From the NCBI RefSeq assembly GCF_001665295.1, contig NZ_LZSE01000132.1:1-37640 (forward strand): 37,640 nt of DNA, given 5' to 3'. The position numbers and the translations under genes are program-made. The notes under the pieces are model-generated. The model saw only the letters and a program-made list of their open reading frames with translations. It did no database searches and was not told the DNA's origin. Origin of the DNA: Mycobacterium sp. 1554424.7 (lineage in GTDB: Bacteria > Actinomycetota > Actinomycetes > Mycobacteriales > Mycobacteriaceae). This document shows positions 25,546 to 34,037 of this stretch, piece by piece (within the stretch, counting starts at the first letter, position 1; every line of letters begins with the position of its first letter).

Positions 25546-27300
25546 ATGGTCGCTGAAGGGCAGTCGCCCGAACCGCGTGCGGCCGACGAGCGAACCGCAC
25601 TGCGGAGCATTCCGATATTCGCCGAGATCGACGACCGACAACTCGACCTGCTCACGAAGACCGTGGGTCGCCAGTACGTCCCCGCCAACGAGTGGCTCTT
25701 TCACATGGGCGACCCGTCGGACGCCATCTATGTCATCGCCTCGGGACGATTCGCGGCCATCGGCCTCGACGGACAGGTGCTTCGTGAGATGGCGTCCGGT
25801 GACTCGATCGGAGACCTGGGCGTGATCACCGGCGCCGCTCGCTCGGCCGGAGTACGAGCGCTTCGGGACGGCGTCGTCTGGAGGATCGCCGCTGACACGT
25901 TCAGCGAGGTGCTCGGCAAGGCGCCGCAACTGCAATCGGCGATGTTCCGGGCGATGGCGGTAATGCTTCGCGAGTCACGAGCCGCCACCGTCTCTCGCGG
26001 TCGCCGGGTCGTCGGCGTGGTGTCGACCGGGGACGCGGTCGCGATGCCGATCGTCGAGGCGATCGCGACCCGGCTGAGACCGCACGGTCGGGCCGCCGTC
26101 GTCGCGCCGCCCGTCGAAACAACGGCTGCGGCCAATCATTACGGCGAGCTCGTCGAAGCGTTCAGCGAGACCCTCGACCGCGTCGAGCGAAGCAACGATT
26201 GGGTCTTGCTGGTGGCCGATCGGGGCTCGGGCGACAGCTGGCGGCGATACGTCACCGCGCAAAGCGACCGGGTCGTGGTGCTTGCCGACCAGGCTCGCCC
26301 GCCCGAAGCGCTCCAACCACCCGTGACGCAAGGGCCGGTCCACCTGGTCACGTGCGGCGTCGTGCCGGACCCGAGCTGGTGGGATTCGCTGCAGCCGGTC
26401 TCGCATCATCCCGCCGACGACGACGGAATCGGCGCGCTGTCGCGCAGAATCGCCGGCCGATCTCTCGGTCTCGTGCTGGGTGGTGGGGGCGCTCGGGGCC
26501 TCGCGCACTACGGCGTCTACGAAGAGCTCACGCGGGCGGGCGTCGTCATCGACCGGTTCGGCGGAACCAGTTCCGGCGCCCTCGCTGCCGCCACCTTCGC
26601 GCTGGGGCTGGACGCACGGGATTGCACCGCGGCGGCACGGAAGTACATTGCGGAGACCCGGCCGGTCAGCGATTACACGATCCCTGCGATAGCCCTCACG
26701 CGAGGTCGCCGTGTCGACCGTCTGATAGAGGGATTCTTCGGCAGCACCACCCTGATCGAGCACCTGCCGAGGGAGTTCTTCTCCGTCTCCACCGACATCA
26801 TCACGGGCGATCAGATCATCCATCGCCGTGGCCTGCTGTGGGTCGCCGTGCGCGCATCGATCTCGATACCCGGCCTCCTGCCGCCGGTGCAACATCGCGA
26901 GCGGCTCCTCGTCGACGGCGGGCTGATGAACATCCTCCCGGCCGACGTGATGTGCGCCGACCCGGACGGCGAGGTGATATGCGTCGATCTGCGCACAACA
27001 TGGGTCCCGTCAAAGGGCTTTGGCCCGCTGCCGGCAAAGCTTCAGCCTCCTGCGTTCGTCCGGCGGCTCGTGACCGGCACGGACGTAGCCCTGCCACCGC
27101 TGCAAGACACGTTGCTTCGCAGCGTCGAACTCGCGGCCCCAAAGTGGAACCTGCGCGAGCTCCCCCGCGTCACGGCGATCATCGAGCCGGACGTCTCAGC
27201 GATCGGTCCGTTGGACTTCAGAAACATCGATGCCGCCCTGAATGCCGGGCGGATCGCGGCCCGGGCAGCTCTCGAAGCGCAGCCCGCCCTGGTTCGCTGA
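25546..27300 (+). CDS. Patatin-like phospholipase with N-terminal cyclic-nucleotide-binding domain
   Basis: The 584-residue NTE-type protein has three parts. Residues about 20-135 are a cNMP-binding domain, with the phosphate-binding cassette GDSIGDLGVITGAARSAG (R99 kept; the usual Glu is Asp). Residues about 152-290 are a Rossmann-like linker. The patatin domain (about 305-480) has oxyanion GGGGARG (312-318), the nucleophile elbow GTSSG (Ser342) and the DGG Asp457. It would cleave phospholipids or lysophospholipids under cyclic nucleotide control. It resembles M. tuberculosis Rv2565 in size and layout (from memory). It has no KstR box and is placed inside the sterol cluster. A gene for an FHA-cyclase follows in the same direction. 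Confidence 0.9.
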   Translation: MVAEGQSPEPRAADERTALRSIPIFAEIDDRQLDLLTKTVGRQYVPANEWLFHMGDPSDAIYVIASGRFAAIGLDGQVLREMASGDSIGDLGVITGAARSAGVRALRDGVVWRIAADTFSEVLGKAPQLQSAMFRAMAVMLRESRAATVSRGRRVVGVVSTGDAVAMPIVEAIATRLRPHGRAAVVAPPVETTAAANHYGELVEAFSETLDRVERSNDWVLLVADRGSGDSWRRYVTAQSDRVVVLADQARPPEALQPPVTQGPVHLVTCGVVPDPSWWDSLQPVSHHPADDDGIGALSRRIAGRSLGLVLGGGGARGLAHYGVYEELTRAGVVIDRFGGTSSGALAAATFALGLDARDCTAAARKYIAETRPVSDYTIPAIALTRGRRVDRLIEGFFGSTTLIEHLPREFFSVSTDIITGDQIIHRRGLLWVAVRASISIPGLLPPVQHRERLLVDGGLMNILPADVMCADPDGEVICVDLRTTWVPSKGFGPLPAKLQPPAFVRRLVTGTDVALPPLQDTLLRSVELAAPKWNLRELPRVTAIIEPDVSAIGPLDFRNIDAALNAGRIAARAALEAQPALVR

Positions 27301-27452
27301 GCGTCGGATACGATTACCCTGCAGCAAACAGCTCAGCATCTTCAGATGGCAGACGCTTCGTGTGTGCACAGGTTCGTCAGGCGGAGCGGGGCAGGCAACG
27401 GGGAGCCTCGCTCGCGCACGCGGGCGTTCGAGTGCGGCTAGGTCGTTAAGCC

Positions 27453-28409
27453 ATGGGCTCCGATTGGTGGGACAAGCCGCTGGCCAACCTCGTCATGCAT
27501 TTGAATGGCGGCGAGAAGGTCGTGCCGATCTTCGATCAGCTGTTCGTCGGCCGTCAGTGCGCGGGGATCGAGGAACAGCGCCGCCTGGTGATCCCGGATC
27601 CGAACATCTCCCGCAACCACCTCGAGATCCGCTTGGACGTCACCACCGACCGGGCCTACCTCATCGACACCAGCACCAACGGGACATTGCTCAACGGCAT
27701 GCCGCTGGAGCGCGCCGTGCAGGTCCCCATCAAAGCGGACGACGAGATCGCGATCGGCGACGTCGTGCTGATCTTCCGATCGGACCGGTTCAACGCCGCC
27801 GGAATGACCAACACGAGCCCGACGCTGACCCGGATCGTCGAGGAGACCATGGTGATGGTGGTCGGCGACATCACCAACTACTCGACGATCTCCGAAGTCA
27901 CCGACAACCGGGTGATCGCCCAGAGCCTGAACTATCTCTGGCACGAGCTCAACCTCGTGCTGCGCGCCCATCGGGGCACGCTCAACCATTACGCCGGCGA
28001 TGCGCTGTACGCGGTCTGGGAACTGCGGACGATCCCAACGGCCAACGAGCTGGCGATCGACTTCGCGCTCGCGGCGAACCAGCGGGTCGAGGAGCTCGGG
28101 CCCACGCTGCCGCTGCGCTCGCCGGACGGTTCGCCGATCCGCATGGGCTGGGGCGTGGTGCAGGGCCGGGCCGCGATCGCCGCGATGACGAGGACGGTCA
28201 CGGCCGTGATCGGCGACGCGACCAACGTGGCGTTCCGGTTGGCCGGCATCGCCGGGCGGGCCGGGCGACCGGTCGTGATGGTCAGCGGCCGCGTTCACGC
28301 CGCCGTCGAAGCGCAATACGTCTGGGGCCACTCCGAGCAGGTCGAGATCAAGGGCCGGCGCGGGATGGAGACCGTCTTTCCGGTCGTCGCGCGCGCTGTG
28401 GGTGGCTGA
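27453..28409 (+). CDS. FHA domain fused to class III nucleotide cyclase
   Basis: The 318-residue protein has an FHA domain (about 20-110) with G33-R34, SRNH (53-56) and TSTNGT (73-78), the phosphothreonine-binding residues. A class III cyclase homology domain (about 130-310) follows, with metal Asp D139 (VVGDITNYS) and D183 (AGDALYAVWE) and the transition-state residues N258 and R262 (GDATNVAFRL). The usual substrate-selecting Lys aligns with H179 and the partner Asp with A251, so base specificity is unclear. No membrane segment is seen. FHA domains read threonine phosphorylation, so a Ser/Thr kinase could control the activity. The 150-nt gap to the upstream patatin gene shows no clear feature. 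Confidence 0.9.
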   Translation: MGSDWWDKPLANLVMHLNGGEKVVPIFDQLFVGRQCAGIEEQRRLVIPDPNISRNHLEIRLDVTTDRAYLIDTSTNGTLLNGMPLERAVQVPIKADDEIAIGDVVLIFRSDRFNAAGMTNTSPTLTRIVEETMVMVVGDITNYSTISEVTDNRVIAQSLNYLWHELNLVLRAHRGTLNHYAGDALYAVWELRTIPTANELAIDFALAANQRVEELGPTLPLRSPDGSPIRMGWGVVQGRAAIAAMTRTVTAVIGDATNVAFRLAGIAGRAGRPVVMVSGRVHAAVEAQYVWGHSEQVEIKGRRGMETVFPVVARAVGG

Positions 28410-28453
28410 CGCGGTGAAGTGACGTTCGCCGCCACGCGTGGAACGCTGCCGTA

Positions 28454-29299
28454 GTGGCGGAGCCGTTCATCGGCAGCGAGGCCGTAGCGCATGGGGACGT
28501 CATCAAAAGCGCGCTGCGGACTCGGTATACGAAGTTGTTTCGCGACGTGTATGTCACTCCTGGTACCGAGCTGACTCCACTCGTTCGGGCCCGCGCGGGA
28601 TGGCTATGGTCGCGACGCCGCGGCATCGTTGCCGGAATGTCGGCAGCCGCACTGCACGGCTCCGAATGGGTGAACGTCAATGCGCCGCTGGAGATTATTC
28701 ACAACAACCGGAGTGCGATGCCAAACCTGATCGTCCGGGGGGACCGCATCGATGACGATGAGGTCGCGCTTATTGACGGCATCCCGGTGACGACGCCGGC
28801 TCGGACGGCACTTGATTTGGGCTGCTGGTATTCGGTGACCGAGTCGGTCGCGGCGATCGATGACCTGCTTCGGGCCACAGACTTCAAGACGGCCGAGGTC
28901 GAGATCCTGATGGACCGCTACCGCGGCCGGCGAGGGGTCCACATGGCCAGGACCGCGATCGGTCTTGCAGACCCCGGAGCCCAGTCGCCGAAAGAAACGT
29001 GGCTTCGGCTGGTCTTAATACGGGCCGGCCTGCCTAGGCCGCGAACCCAGATCGCAGTCCAAGACGACTTCGGCGAGATACTCGCCTACCTCGACATGGG
29101 TTGGGAGGACGTCAAAGTCGCAGTTGAATATGACGGCGAACACCATCGCAATGATCGGCGGCAGTACACCTGGGATATCCGGCGGTTGGAAATGCTCGAA
29201 CGTCGCGGGTGGATTGTCGTGCGAGTGGTCGCGGGCGACCGGCCTGCGGACGTCGTACGCAGAGTTCGAGCCGCATTGGCCCGTCGAGCGTCACGCTAG
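28454..29299 (+). CDS. AbiEi/DUF559-like protein with a PD-(D/E)xK nuclease-type C-terminus
   Basis: The 281-residue protein has an N-terminal part similar to AbiEi-type (type IV antitoxin) proteins: a helical YTKLFRDVYVTPG start, GMSAAALHG, and the IDGIPVTTPARTALDLG strand-turn. The C-terminal domain (about 175-275) looks like DUF559/Vsr-type nucleases, with E181, D214 and the E225-Y-D227 motif (VAVEYDGEHH), and a final RGWIVVRVVAGD. No AbiEii-like toxin gene is next to it. Such genes are found in many copies in mycobacterial genomes. Function may be DNA processing or defence, but is unproven. The GTG start has no strong RBS. Confidence 0.78.
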   Translation: MAEPFIGSEAVAHGDVIKSALRTRYTKLFRDVYVTPGTELTPLVRARAGWLWSRRRGIVAGMSAAALHGSEWVNVNAPLEIIHNNRSAMPNLIVRGDRIDDDEVALIDGIPVTTPARTALDLGCWYSVTESVAAIDDLLRATDFKTAEVEILMDRYRGRRGVHMARTAIGLADPGAQSPKETWLRLVLIRAGLPRPRTQIAVQDDFGEILAYLDMGWEDVKVAVEYDGEHHRNDRRQYTWDIRRLEMLERRGWIVVRVVAGDRPADVVRRVRAALARRASR

Positions 29300-29360
29300 C
29301 GTGGCCGTCGACGCCGAAAGCTGCGCTAGCGCGACTCTCGGCGCAAACGAAAGCGCTAGC
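29292..29360. repeat. Three GCTAGC-centred palindromes at a convergent gene junction
   Basis: CACGCTAGCGTG (29292-29303), GCGCTAGCGC (29323-29332) and GCGCTAGC (29353-29360) lie within 70 nt. The first contains the TAG stop of the DUF559-like gene; the last contains the ltp2 stop (CTA on this strand). They may fold as terminators for both converging units. Confidence 0.6.
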
Positions 29361-30525
29361 CCAGGATCAGGCCCGACGTCGGGACGCCCGTCCCCGCGGT
29401 GACGAGGACGTGCTCGACGTCGGGCACCGGGTTCACCGAGGTCCCACGCAATTGCCGCACCCCCTCGGCGATGCCGTTCATGCCGTGGATGTAGGCCTCA
29501 CCGAGTTGGCCGCCGTGGGTGTTGATGGGCAGCCGGCCGCCGACCTCGATGGCACCGTCGGCGATGAAGTCCTTCGCCTCCCCGCGACCGCAGAAACCCA
29601 ACTCCTCCAACTGAATCAGGGTGAACGGCGTGAAGTGGTCATAAAGAATCGCGGTCTGAATGTCGGTCGGCGTCAGACCCGACTGCTGCCACATCTGCTG
29701 GCCGACCAGCCCCATCTCGGGCAGGCCGAGCTCGTCGCGGTAATAGCTGACCATCGTGTACTGGTCGGGGCTGGAACCCTGCGCCGCGGCCTCGATGATC
29801 GCCGGCCGCTGCTTGAGATCCTTCGCGCGCTCCGGCGAGGTCACCACGATCGCCACCGCGCCGTCGGTCTCCTGGCAGCAGTCCAGCAGCCGCAGCGGCT
29901 CGGCGATCCACCGCGAATTCTGGTGGTCCTCAATGGTTATCGGCTTCTCGTAGAAGTAGGCCTTCGGGTTCTTGGCGGCGTGCTTGCGGTCGGCCACCGA
30001 GATGGCGCCGAAGTCCCGGCTGGTCGCGCCGGACCAGTGCATGTAGCGCTGCGCGATCATGGCGACCTGCGCCGCCGGCGTCGACAGACCGTGCGGATAC
30101 GAAAAAGAGTTGTCGGCCGCGGTCGAATCGGCCTGCACGCCAGCATTTCCCACCAGCCGGGTCTGGACCTGACCGAAGCGCATGCCGGATCGCTCGTTGA
30201 ACGCCCGGTACGCGACGACGACGTCGGCCACACCGGTCGCGACGGCCATCGCCGCATGCAGGATGGTGCCGCACGCGGCGCCGCCGCCGTAGCCCGTCTG
30301 GGCGAAGAACTTCAGGTCACCGATGCCGGTCGCCCGCGCCACCGCGGTCTCGTTGTTGGTATCCATCGTGAAGGTGGTCAGCCCGTCGACGTCGGCCGGC
30401 GAAAGGCCCGCGTCGTCAAGGGCATCCAGCACCGCCTCGGCCGCCAACCGCAGTTCGCTGCGACCGGAGTCCTTCGAGAAGTCCGTGGCCCCGATGCCGA
30501 CAATTGCGGCCTTTCCGGACAACAT
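29356..30525 (-). CDS. ltp2: Ltp2, retro-aldolase of the last sterol side-chain cycle
   Basis: The 389-residue SCP2-thiolase-fold protein keeps the superfamily shape (GYGGGAACGTILHAAMAVATG; DGAVAIVVTSPERA) but replaces the thiolase GHPxGxTG by THGGQLGEAYIHG. In M. tuberculosis Ltp2 (Rv3540c), bound to the DUF35 domain of ChsH2, cleaves the 17-hydroxy-pregnenone propionyl-CoA to androstenedione-type product and propionyl-CoA. The gene is the last of the igr operon and follows chsH1 without a gap (stop 30526, ATG 30525). Confidence 0.95.
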   Translation of the reverse strand: MLSGKAAIVGIGATDFSKDSGRSELRLAAEAVLDALDDAGLSPADVDGLTTFTMDTNNETAVARATGIGDLKFFAQTGYGGGAACGTILHAAMAVATGVADVVVAYRAFNERSGMRFGQVQTRLVGNAGVQADSTAADNSFSYPHGLSTPAAQVAMIAQRYMHWSGATSRDFGAISVADRKHAAKNPKAYFYEKPITIEDHQNSRWIAEPLRLLDCCQETDGAVAIVVTSPERAKDLKQRPAIIEAAAQGSSPDQYTMVSYYRDELGLPEMGLVGQQMWQQSGLTPTDIQTAILYDHFTPFTLIQLEELGFCGRGEAKDFIADGAIEVGGRLPINTHGGQLGEAYIHGMNGIAEGVRQLRGTSVNPVPDVEHVLVTAGTGVPTSGLILG

Positions 30526-30927
30526 CTAGGCATCCCCCATCGTCAGCGTCGCCGTCGCGATGACATGATCACCAAGGCTGTTGCTGCCCACCACCTTTAG
30601 GGTAATCAGGCCATCTTCCACGGCGGTGACCTCACCGGAGAACGTGACGGTGTCGTAGGCATACCACGGCACCCCGAGCCGAAGCCCGATCGACTTGATC
30701 CGCGCCGACGGCCCGGCCCAGTCGGTGACGTAACGCTGCACCAGCCCGGTGTCCGTGAGGATGTTGACGAAAATGTCCTTGGATCCCTTGGCCTGCGCCA
30801 AGTCCCGGTCGTGGTGCACGTCCTGGAAATCGCGGGTGGCCAGGGCCGTTGAGATGATGAAGGTGGGATCGCCGTACAGCTTGAGCTCCGGCAACTTGGT
30901 GCCCACTTCGACAACCGGCGCGCTCAT
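30526..30927 (-). CDS. chsH1: ChsH1, catalytic MaoC subunit of the side-chain hydratase
   Basis: This single hot-dog protein of 133 residues has D33 and H38 (RDFQDVHHDRD), which correspond to the catalytic Asp29 and His34 described in M. tuberculosis ChsH1 with a 4-residue shift. With ChsH2 it forms an alpha2beta2 hydratase on the C22 steroid 2-enoyl-CoA. The ATG at 30927 overlaps the chsH2 stop by 4 nt (ATGA). An earlier start would place the N-terminus inside chsH2. Confidence 0.95.
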   Translation of the reverse strand: MSAPVVEVGTKLPELKLYGDPTFIISTALATRDFQDVHHDRDLAQAKGSKDIFVNILTDTGLVQRYVTDWAGPSARIKSIGLRLGVPWYAYDTVTFSGEVTAVEDGLITLKVVGSNSLGDHVIATATLTMGDA

Positions 30928-31871
30928 GCGCCAGGCTCCCATGCGTAGAGGCTCCACTCCGGGCCGCTCTCGCCGGCCGGGAAGTCGATATACGTTGCGC
31001 GAACCGGCATTCCGATCTTGATCTCGGCGTGGTCGACGCCGCGCAGCTCGCCGAGCATGCGGACGCCCTCTTCTAGCTCGACCAGCGCGATCACGAAAGG
31101 CAGCGTGCGTCCCGGCACCTTCGGCGCGTGGTGCACGACGTGGCTGTACAGCGTCCCCCTACCGCTGGCCACCACGTAGTCGATGGGCTCCGACTTGTCC
31201 TGCCACACGGCAGGCACCGGCGGATGTTGCAGCGTCCCGTCGGGCCGGCGCTGAATCCGCAACTCGTGCCCTTTGACGCCCTCCCAGAAGAAGGCGGTAT
31301 CACGCGACGACGCCGGACGCATCATGGTGTCGGGATCGAGGTCCTCGGGCACCGAGGACGGCGCGGATTCGCGGGGCTTGAACTTCAAGATCCGCCAAGC
31401 CATCTCGGCCACATCTTCGTCGCCGACCCGCCAGGTGATGTGCTGGTTGATGAAGTAGCCCTCACCGAGGCCGGTCTGCTTGGGGCCGACCACGTCGCGC
31501 ATTTCGGAATGGATGGTGACCTGCTCGCCGGGACGCAGGTAACGGTGATAGGTCTGCTCACAGTTGGTGGCGACCACCCCGATATAGCCGGCGTCGTCGA
31601 ACAGCTTCATGATCGGGCCCATCGGATCGTCGGTGGGGCGTTCACCGCCCTGCCCGAACATCGTCCACACCTGAATCATGGCCGGCGGGGCCACAATCCC
31701 GGGGTGACCCGCGGCCTTGGCGGCATCCTCGTCCACATAGATCGGGTTGCGGTCGCCGAGGGCCTCGACCCAGTTGTTGATGATCGGCTGGTTCACCGGA
31801 TCCCGGGCCGCGCGCGGCGCGGCGACGACGGTGGCGGTGATCTCCGCGACCGCTTCGGCGATATCCGTCAT
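30924..31871 (-). CDS. chsH2: ChsH2, MaoC-DUF35 fusion subunit
   Basis: The 315-residue protein has an N-terminal hot-dog domain (to about 180) in which the hydratase motif reads GDRNPIYVDED: the catalytic His is Tyr, so this subunit is probably inactive itself and needs ChsH1. The C-terminal part (about 190-315) is a DUF35/OB-fold domain without the zinc-ribbon cysteines; it binds Ltp2 in known complexes. The ATG at 31871 overlaps the fadE29 stop by 4 nt. The open frame extends upstream but lies inside fadE29. Confidence 0.95.
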   Translation of the reverse strand: MTDIAEAVAEITATVVAAPRAARDPVNQPIINNWVEALGDRNPIYVDEDAAKAAGHPGIVAPPAMIQVWTMFGQGGERPTDDPMGPIMKLFDDAGYIGVVATNCEQTYHRYLRPGEQVTIHSEMRDVVGPKQTGLGEGYFINQHITWRVGDEDVAEMAWRILKFKPRESAPSSVPEDLDPDTMMRPASSRDTAFFWEGVKGHELRIQRRPDGTLQHPPVPAVWQDKSEPIDYVVASGRGTLYSHVVHHAPKVPGRTLPFVIALVELEEGVRMLGELRGVDHAEIKIGMPVRATYIDFPAGESGPEWSLYAWEPGA

Positions 31872-33031
31872 CGAGGCACCCTCGGCACCTTGAGGCCGGC
31901 GGCCGCGATCATTTCGCGCATGACCTCGTTCACGCCTCCGCCGAATGTGATGACCAGGTTGCGCTTGGTCTGCGAGTCCAGCCAGCGCAGCAGCTCGGCG
32001 GTGTCCGGTTCCGCCGGGTTGCCGTACTTTCCGACGATCTCCTCGGCGAGCCGGCCGATGTACTGAATGCGCTCGGTGCCAAACACTTTCGTCGACGCGG
32101 CGTCGGCCACGTTGATGTCCTCGCCCGCGGCCGCGACCTGCCAGTTCAGCAACTCGTTGATCCGCCACATGGCGTAGATCTCCCCGAGCGCCCGCTTGAC
32201 GTCCTGGTGGTCGATGCCGGTGCCGCCGTCGCCGCCCGGCTTCGAAGCCCAGGCGTGCAGTCGGTCATAGATGCCGGCCGTACGGCCCGCCGGGCCCAGC
32301 ATCACCCTCTCGTTGTTGAGCTGGGTGGTGATCAGCCGCCAGCCGCCGTTCTCCTCACCGACCAACATGTCGGCGGGGACGCGCACGTCGTTGTAGTAGG
32401 TGGCGTTGGTGTGATGGGCGCCGTCGGACAGGATGATCGGCGTCCACGAGTAGCCGGGGTCCTTGGTGTCGACGATCAGGATCGAGATGCCTTTGTGCTT
32501 CACGGCTTCCGGGTCCGTGCGGCAGGCCAGCCAGATGTAGTCGGCGTCGTGCGCCCCGGTGGTGAAGATCTTCTGGCCGTTGACGATGTACTCGTCACCC
32601 TGGCGCACCGCGGTGGTCCGCAGCGACGCCAGGTCGGTTCCCGCCTCGGGTTCGGTGTAGCCGATCGCGAAGTGCACCTCGCCGGCCAGGATCGCGGGCA
32701 AGAACTTCTTCTTCTGCGCCTCGCTGCCGAACTGCTGCAACACCGGACCGACCGTCTGCAACGTCACCGCGGGCAGCGGCACGTCGGCGCGATGCGCCTC
32801 GTTGACGAAGATCGACTGCTCGATCGGGCCGAAACCCAGGCCGCCGAACTCCTTTGGCCATCCGACGCCGAGCTTGCGGTCCCGACCCATCCTCCGGATC
32901 ACCGCGCGGTAGGCCTCGTTGTGACGGTCCTGCTCCATCGCCTTCATCTCGTCGGACGAGATCAGGTTCGAAAAGTACTCCCGCAGTTCCGCTTGCAGCT
33001 GACGCTGCTCGGGAGTCAGGTCTATGAACAT
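31868..33031 (-). CDS. fadE29: FadE29 (ChsE2), acyl-CoA dehydrogenase subunit
   Basis: The 387-residue ACAD-family protein has FAIGYTEPEAGTDLASLRT, the FAD-binding segment, and an AEEIVGKYGNPAEPDTAELLRW C-terminal region. With FadE28 it forms the alpha2beta2 dehydrogenase ChsE1-ChsE2, which desaturates the 3-carbon side-chain propanoyl-CoA. The ATG at 33031 (MFIDLTPEQRQLQ) gives the expected length of Rv3543c (387). The start overlaps the fadE28 stop by 10 nt. The longer frame upstream lies inside fadE28. Confidence 0.95.
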   Translation of the reverse strand: MFIDLTPEQRQLQAELREYFSNLISSDEMKAMEQDRHNEAYRAVIRRMGRDRKLGVGWPKEFGGLGFGPIEQSIFVNEAHRADVPLPAVTLQTVGPVLQQFGSEAQKKKFLPAILAGEVHFAIGYTEPEAGTDLASLRTTAVRQGDEYIVNGQKIFTTGAHDADYIWLACRTDPEAVKHKGISILIVDTKDPGYSWTPIILSDGAHHTNATYYNDVRVPADMLVGEENGGWRLITTQLNNERVMLGPAGRTAGIYDRLHAWASKPGGDGGTGIDHQDVKRALGEIYAMWRINELLNWQVAAAGEDINVADAASTKVFGTERIQYIGRLAEEIVGKYGNPAEPDTAELLRWLDSQTKRNLVITFGGGVNEVMREMIAAAGLKVPRVPR

Positions 33032-34035
33032 TGCGCTCCCACCAGGTCGAGACGATGAGACGAACCGCCCAGCAGCCGGGCGAGGTCTTTGATCGTGGAG
33101 TAGTACCGGTGCATCGGATACGTAATGTCCATGCCCATCCCGCCGTGCAGGTGATGGCAGGTCTGCATCACCGGCGGCGCCTGCGACGTAATCCAGTAGC
33201 CGAGAACGTCGAGGTCGCTGTCGGCGTCCCGGCCCTCGGACAGCCGCCACACCACCGACTTGGCGGCCAGATCGATGGTGCGCGAAGCGATGTAGACCTC
33301 CGCGAGCTGCGCGGCGACGGTCTGGAAAGTGGACAGCGGCTTGCCGAACTGCTTGCGCCCCGCCACGTAGTCGGCGGTCAACCGCAGCGCCCCGGCGACC
33401 AGACCGTCGGCATACGCGCCCGTCGCCGCCAGCGCCAGCTGGTTGACCCGGTGCGCCGAAGCGCCCGCCAACACGTCCGAATCGTCAACCGCCACACCGT
33501 CAAACGTGACTGTGTACTCGTCCGAACCGTTCGACGTCGGCGTCCGGTCCAGCAGCACACCGTCCGCCTTGGGCGACACCACCACCACCGCGCTGTCGGC
33601 GGTGACGATCAGCCAATCCGCTTGCTCGGCGTAGGCCACGCCGATCTTGGTGCCCGACAACCGACCGCCCGCGAAGGTGACGCCGGGCCGGTCCGGCAGC
33701 GCCGCGCCGGGCTCGTTGAGCGCCGCGGTCAGCACCGCGCCCTGGGCGACCCCGGCCAGGAAACGGTCCTGCTGCTCATCGGACGCCAAGTCGAGGAGCG
33801 GCACCACGCCGAAACCCAGCGTGGCCAGCGCCGGAGTGATGGCGCCGTGGCGGCCGACCTCGGTCAGCACCGTGGCGACCTCGGGCAGGCCCACGCCGTC
33901 GCCCCCGAGGCGTTCGGGCACCGGCAGCGCCGTCAGGCCACCGCTGACCAGCGCCTCCCACGAAAGATCCCGGTCCAGCACCGACGTCGCCACATCGGCG
34001 ACGGCCTGCTGCTCGGCGGTGAGCTCGAAGTCCAT
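33022..34035 (-). CDS. fadE28: FadE28 (ChsE1), acyl-CoA dehydrogenase subunit
   Basis: The 337-residue ACAD-family partner begins MDFELTAEQQAVADV and has RKQFGKPLSTFQTVAAQLAE and HHLHGGMGMD, matching FadE28 (Rv3544c, 339) closely. It is shorter than usual acyl-CoA dehydrogenases (about 380), and works only with FadE29. The ATG at 34035 was chosen over one 21 nt upstream because it gives the conserved N-terminus and only a 2-nt gap to cyp125. Confidence 0.95.
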   Translation of the reverse strand: MDFELTAEQQAVADVATSVLDRDLSWEALVSGGLTALPVPERLGGDGVGLPEVATVLTEVGRHGAITPALATLGFGVVPLLDLASDEQQDRFLAGVAQGAVLTAALNEPGAALPDRPGVTFAGGRLSGTKIGVAYAEQADWLIVTADSAVVVVSPKADGVLLDRTPTSNGSDEYTVTFDGVAVDDSDVLAGASAHRVNQLALAATGAYADGLVAGALRLTADYVAGRKQFGKPLSTFQTVAAQLAEVYIASRTIDLAAKSVVWRLSEGRDADSDLDVLGYWITSQAPPVMQTCHHLHGGMGMDITYPMHRYYSTIKDLARLLGGSSHRLDLVGAQCS

Positions 34036-34037
34036 TT

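Noticed and set aside
29209-30600. Long plus-strand open frame opposite ltp2
   Set aside because: Low-complexity Arg/Gly/His-rich product, complement of a well-recognised gene in high-GC DNA.
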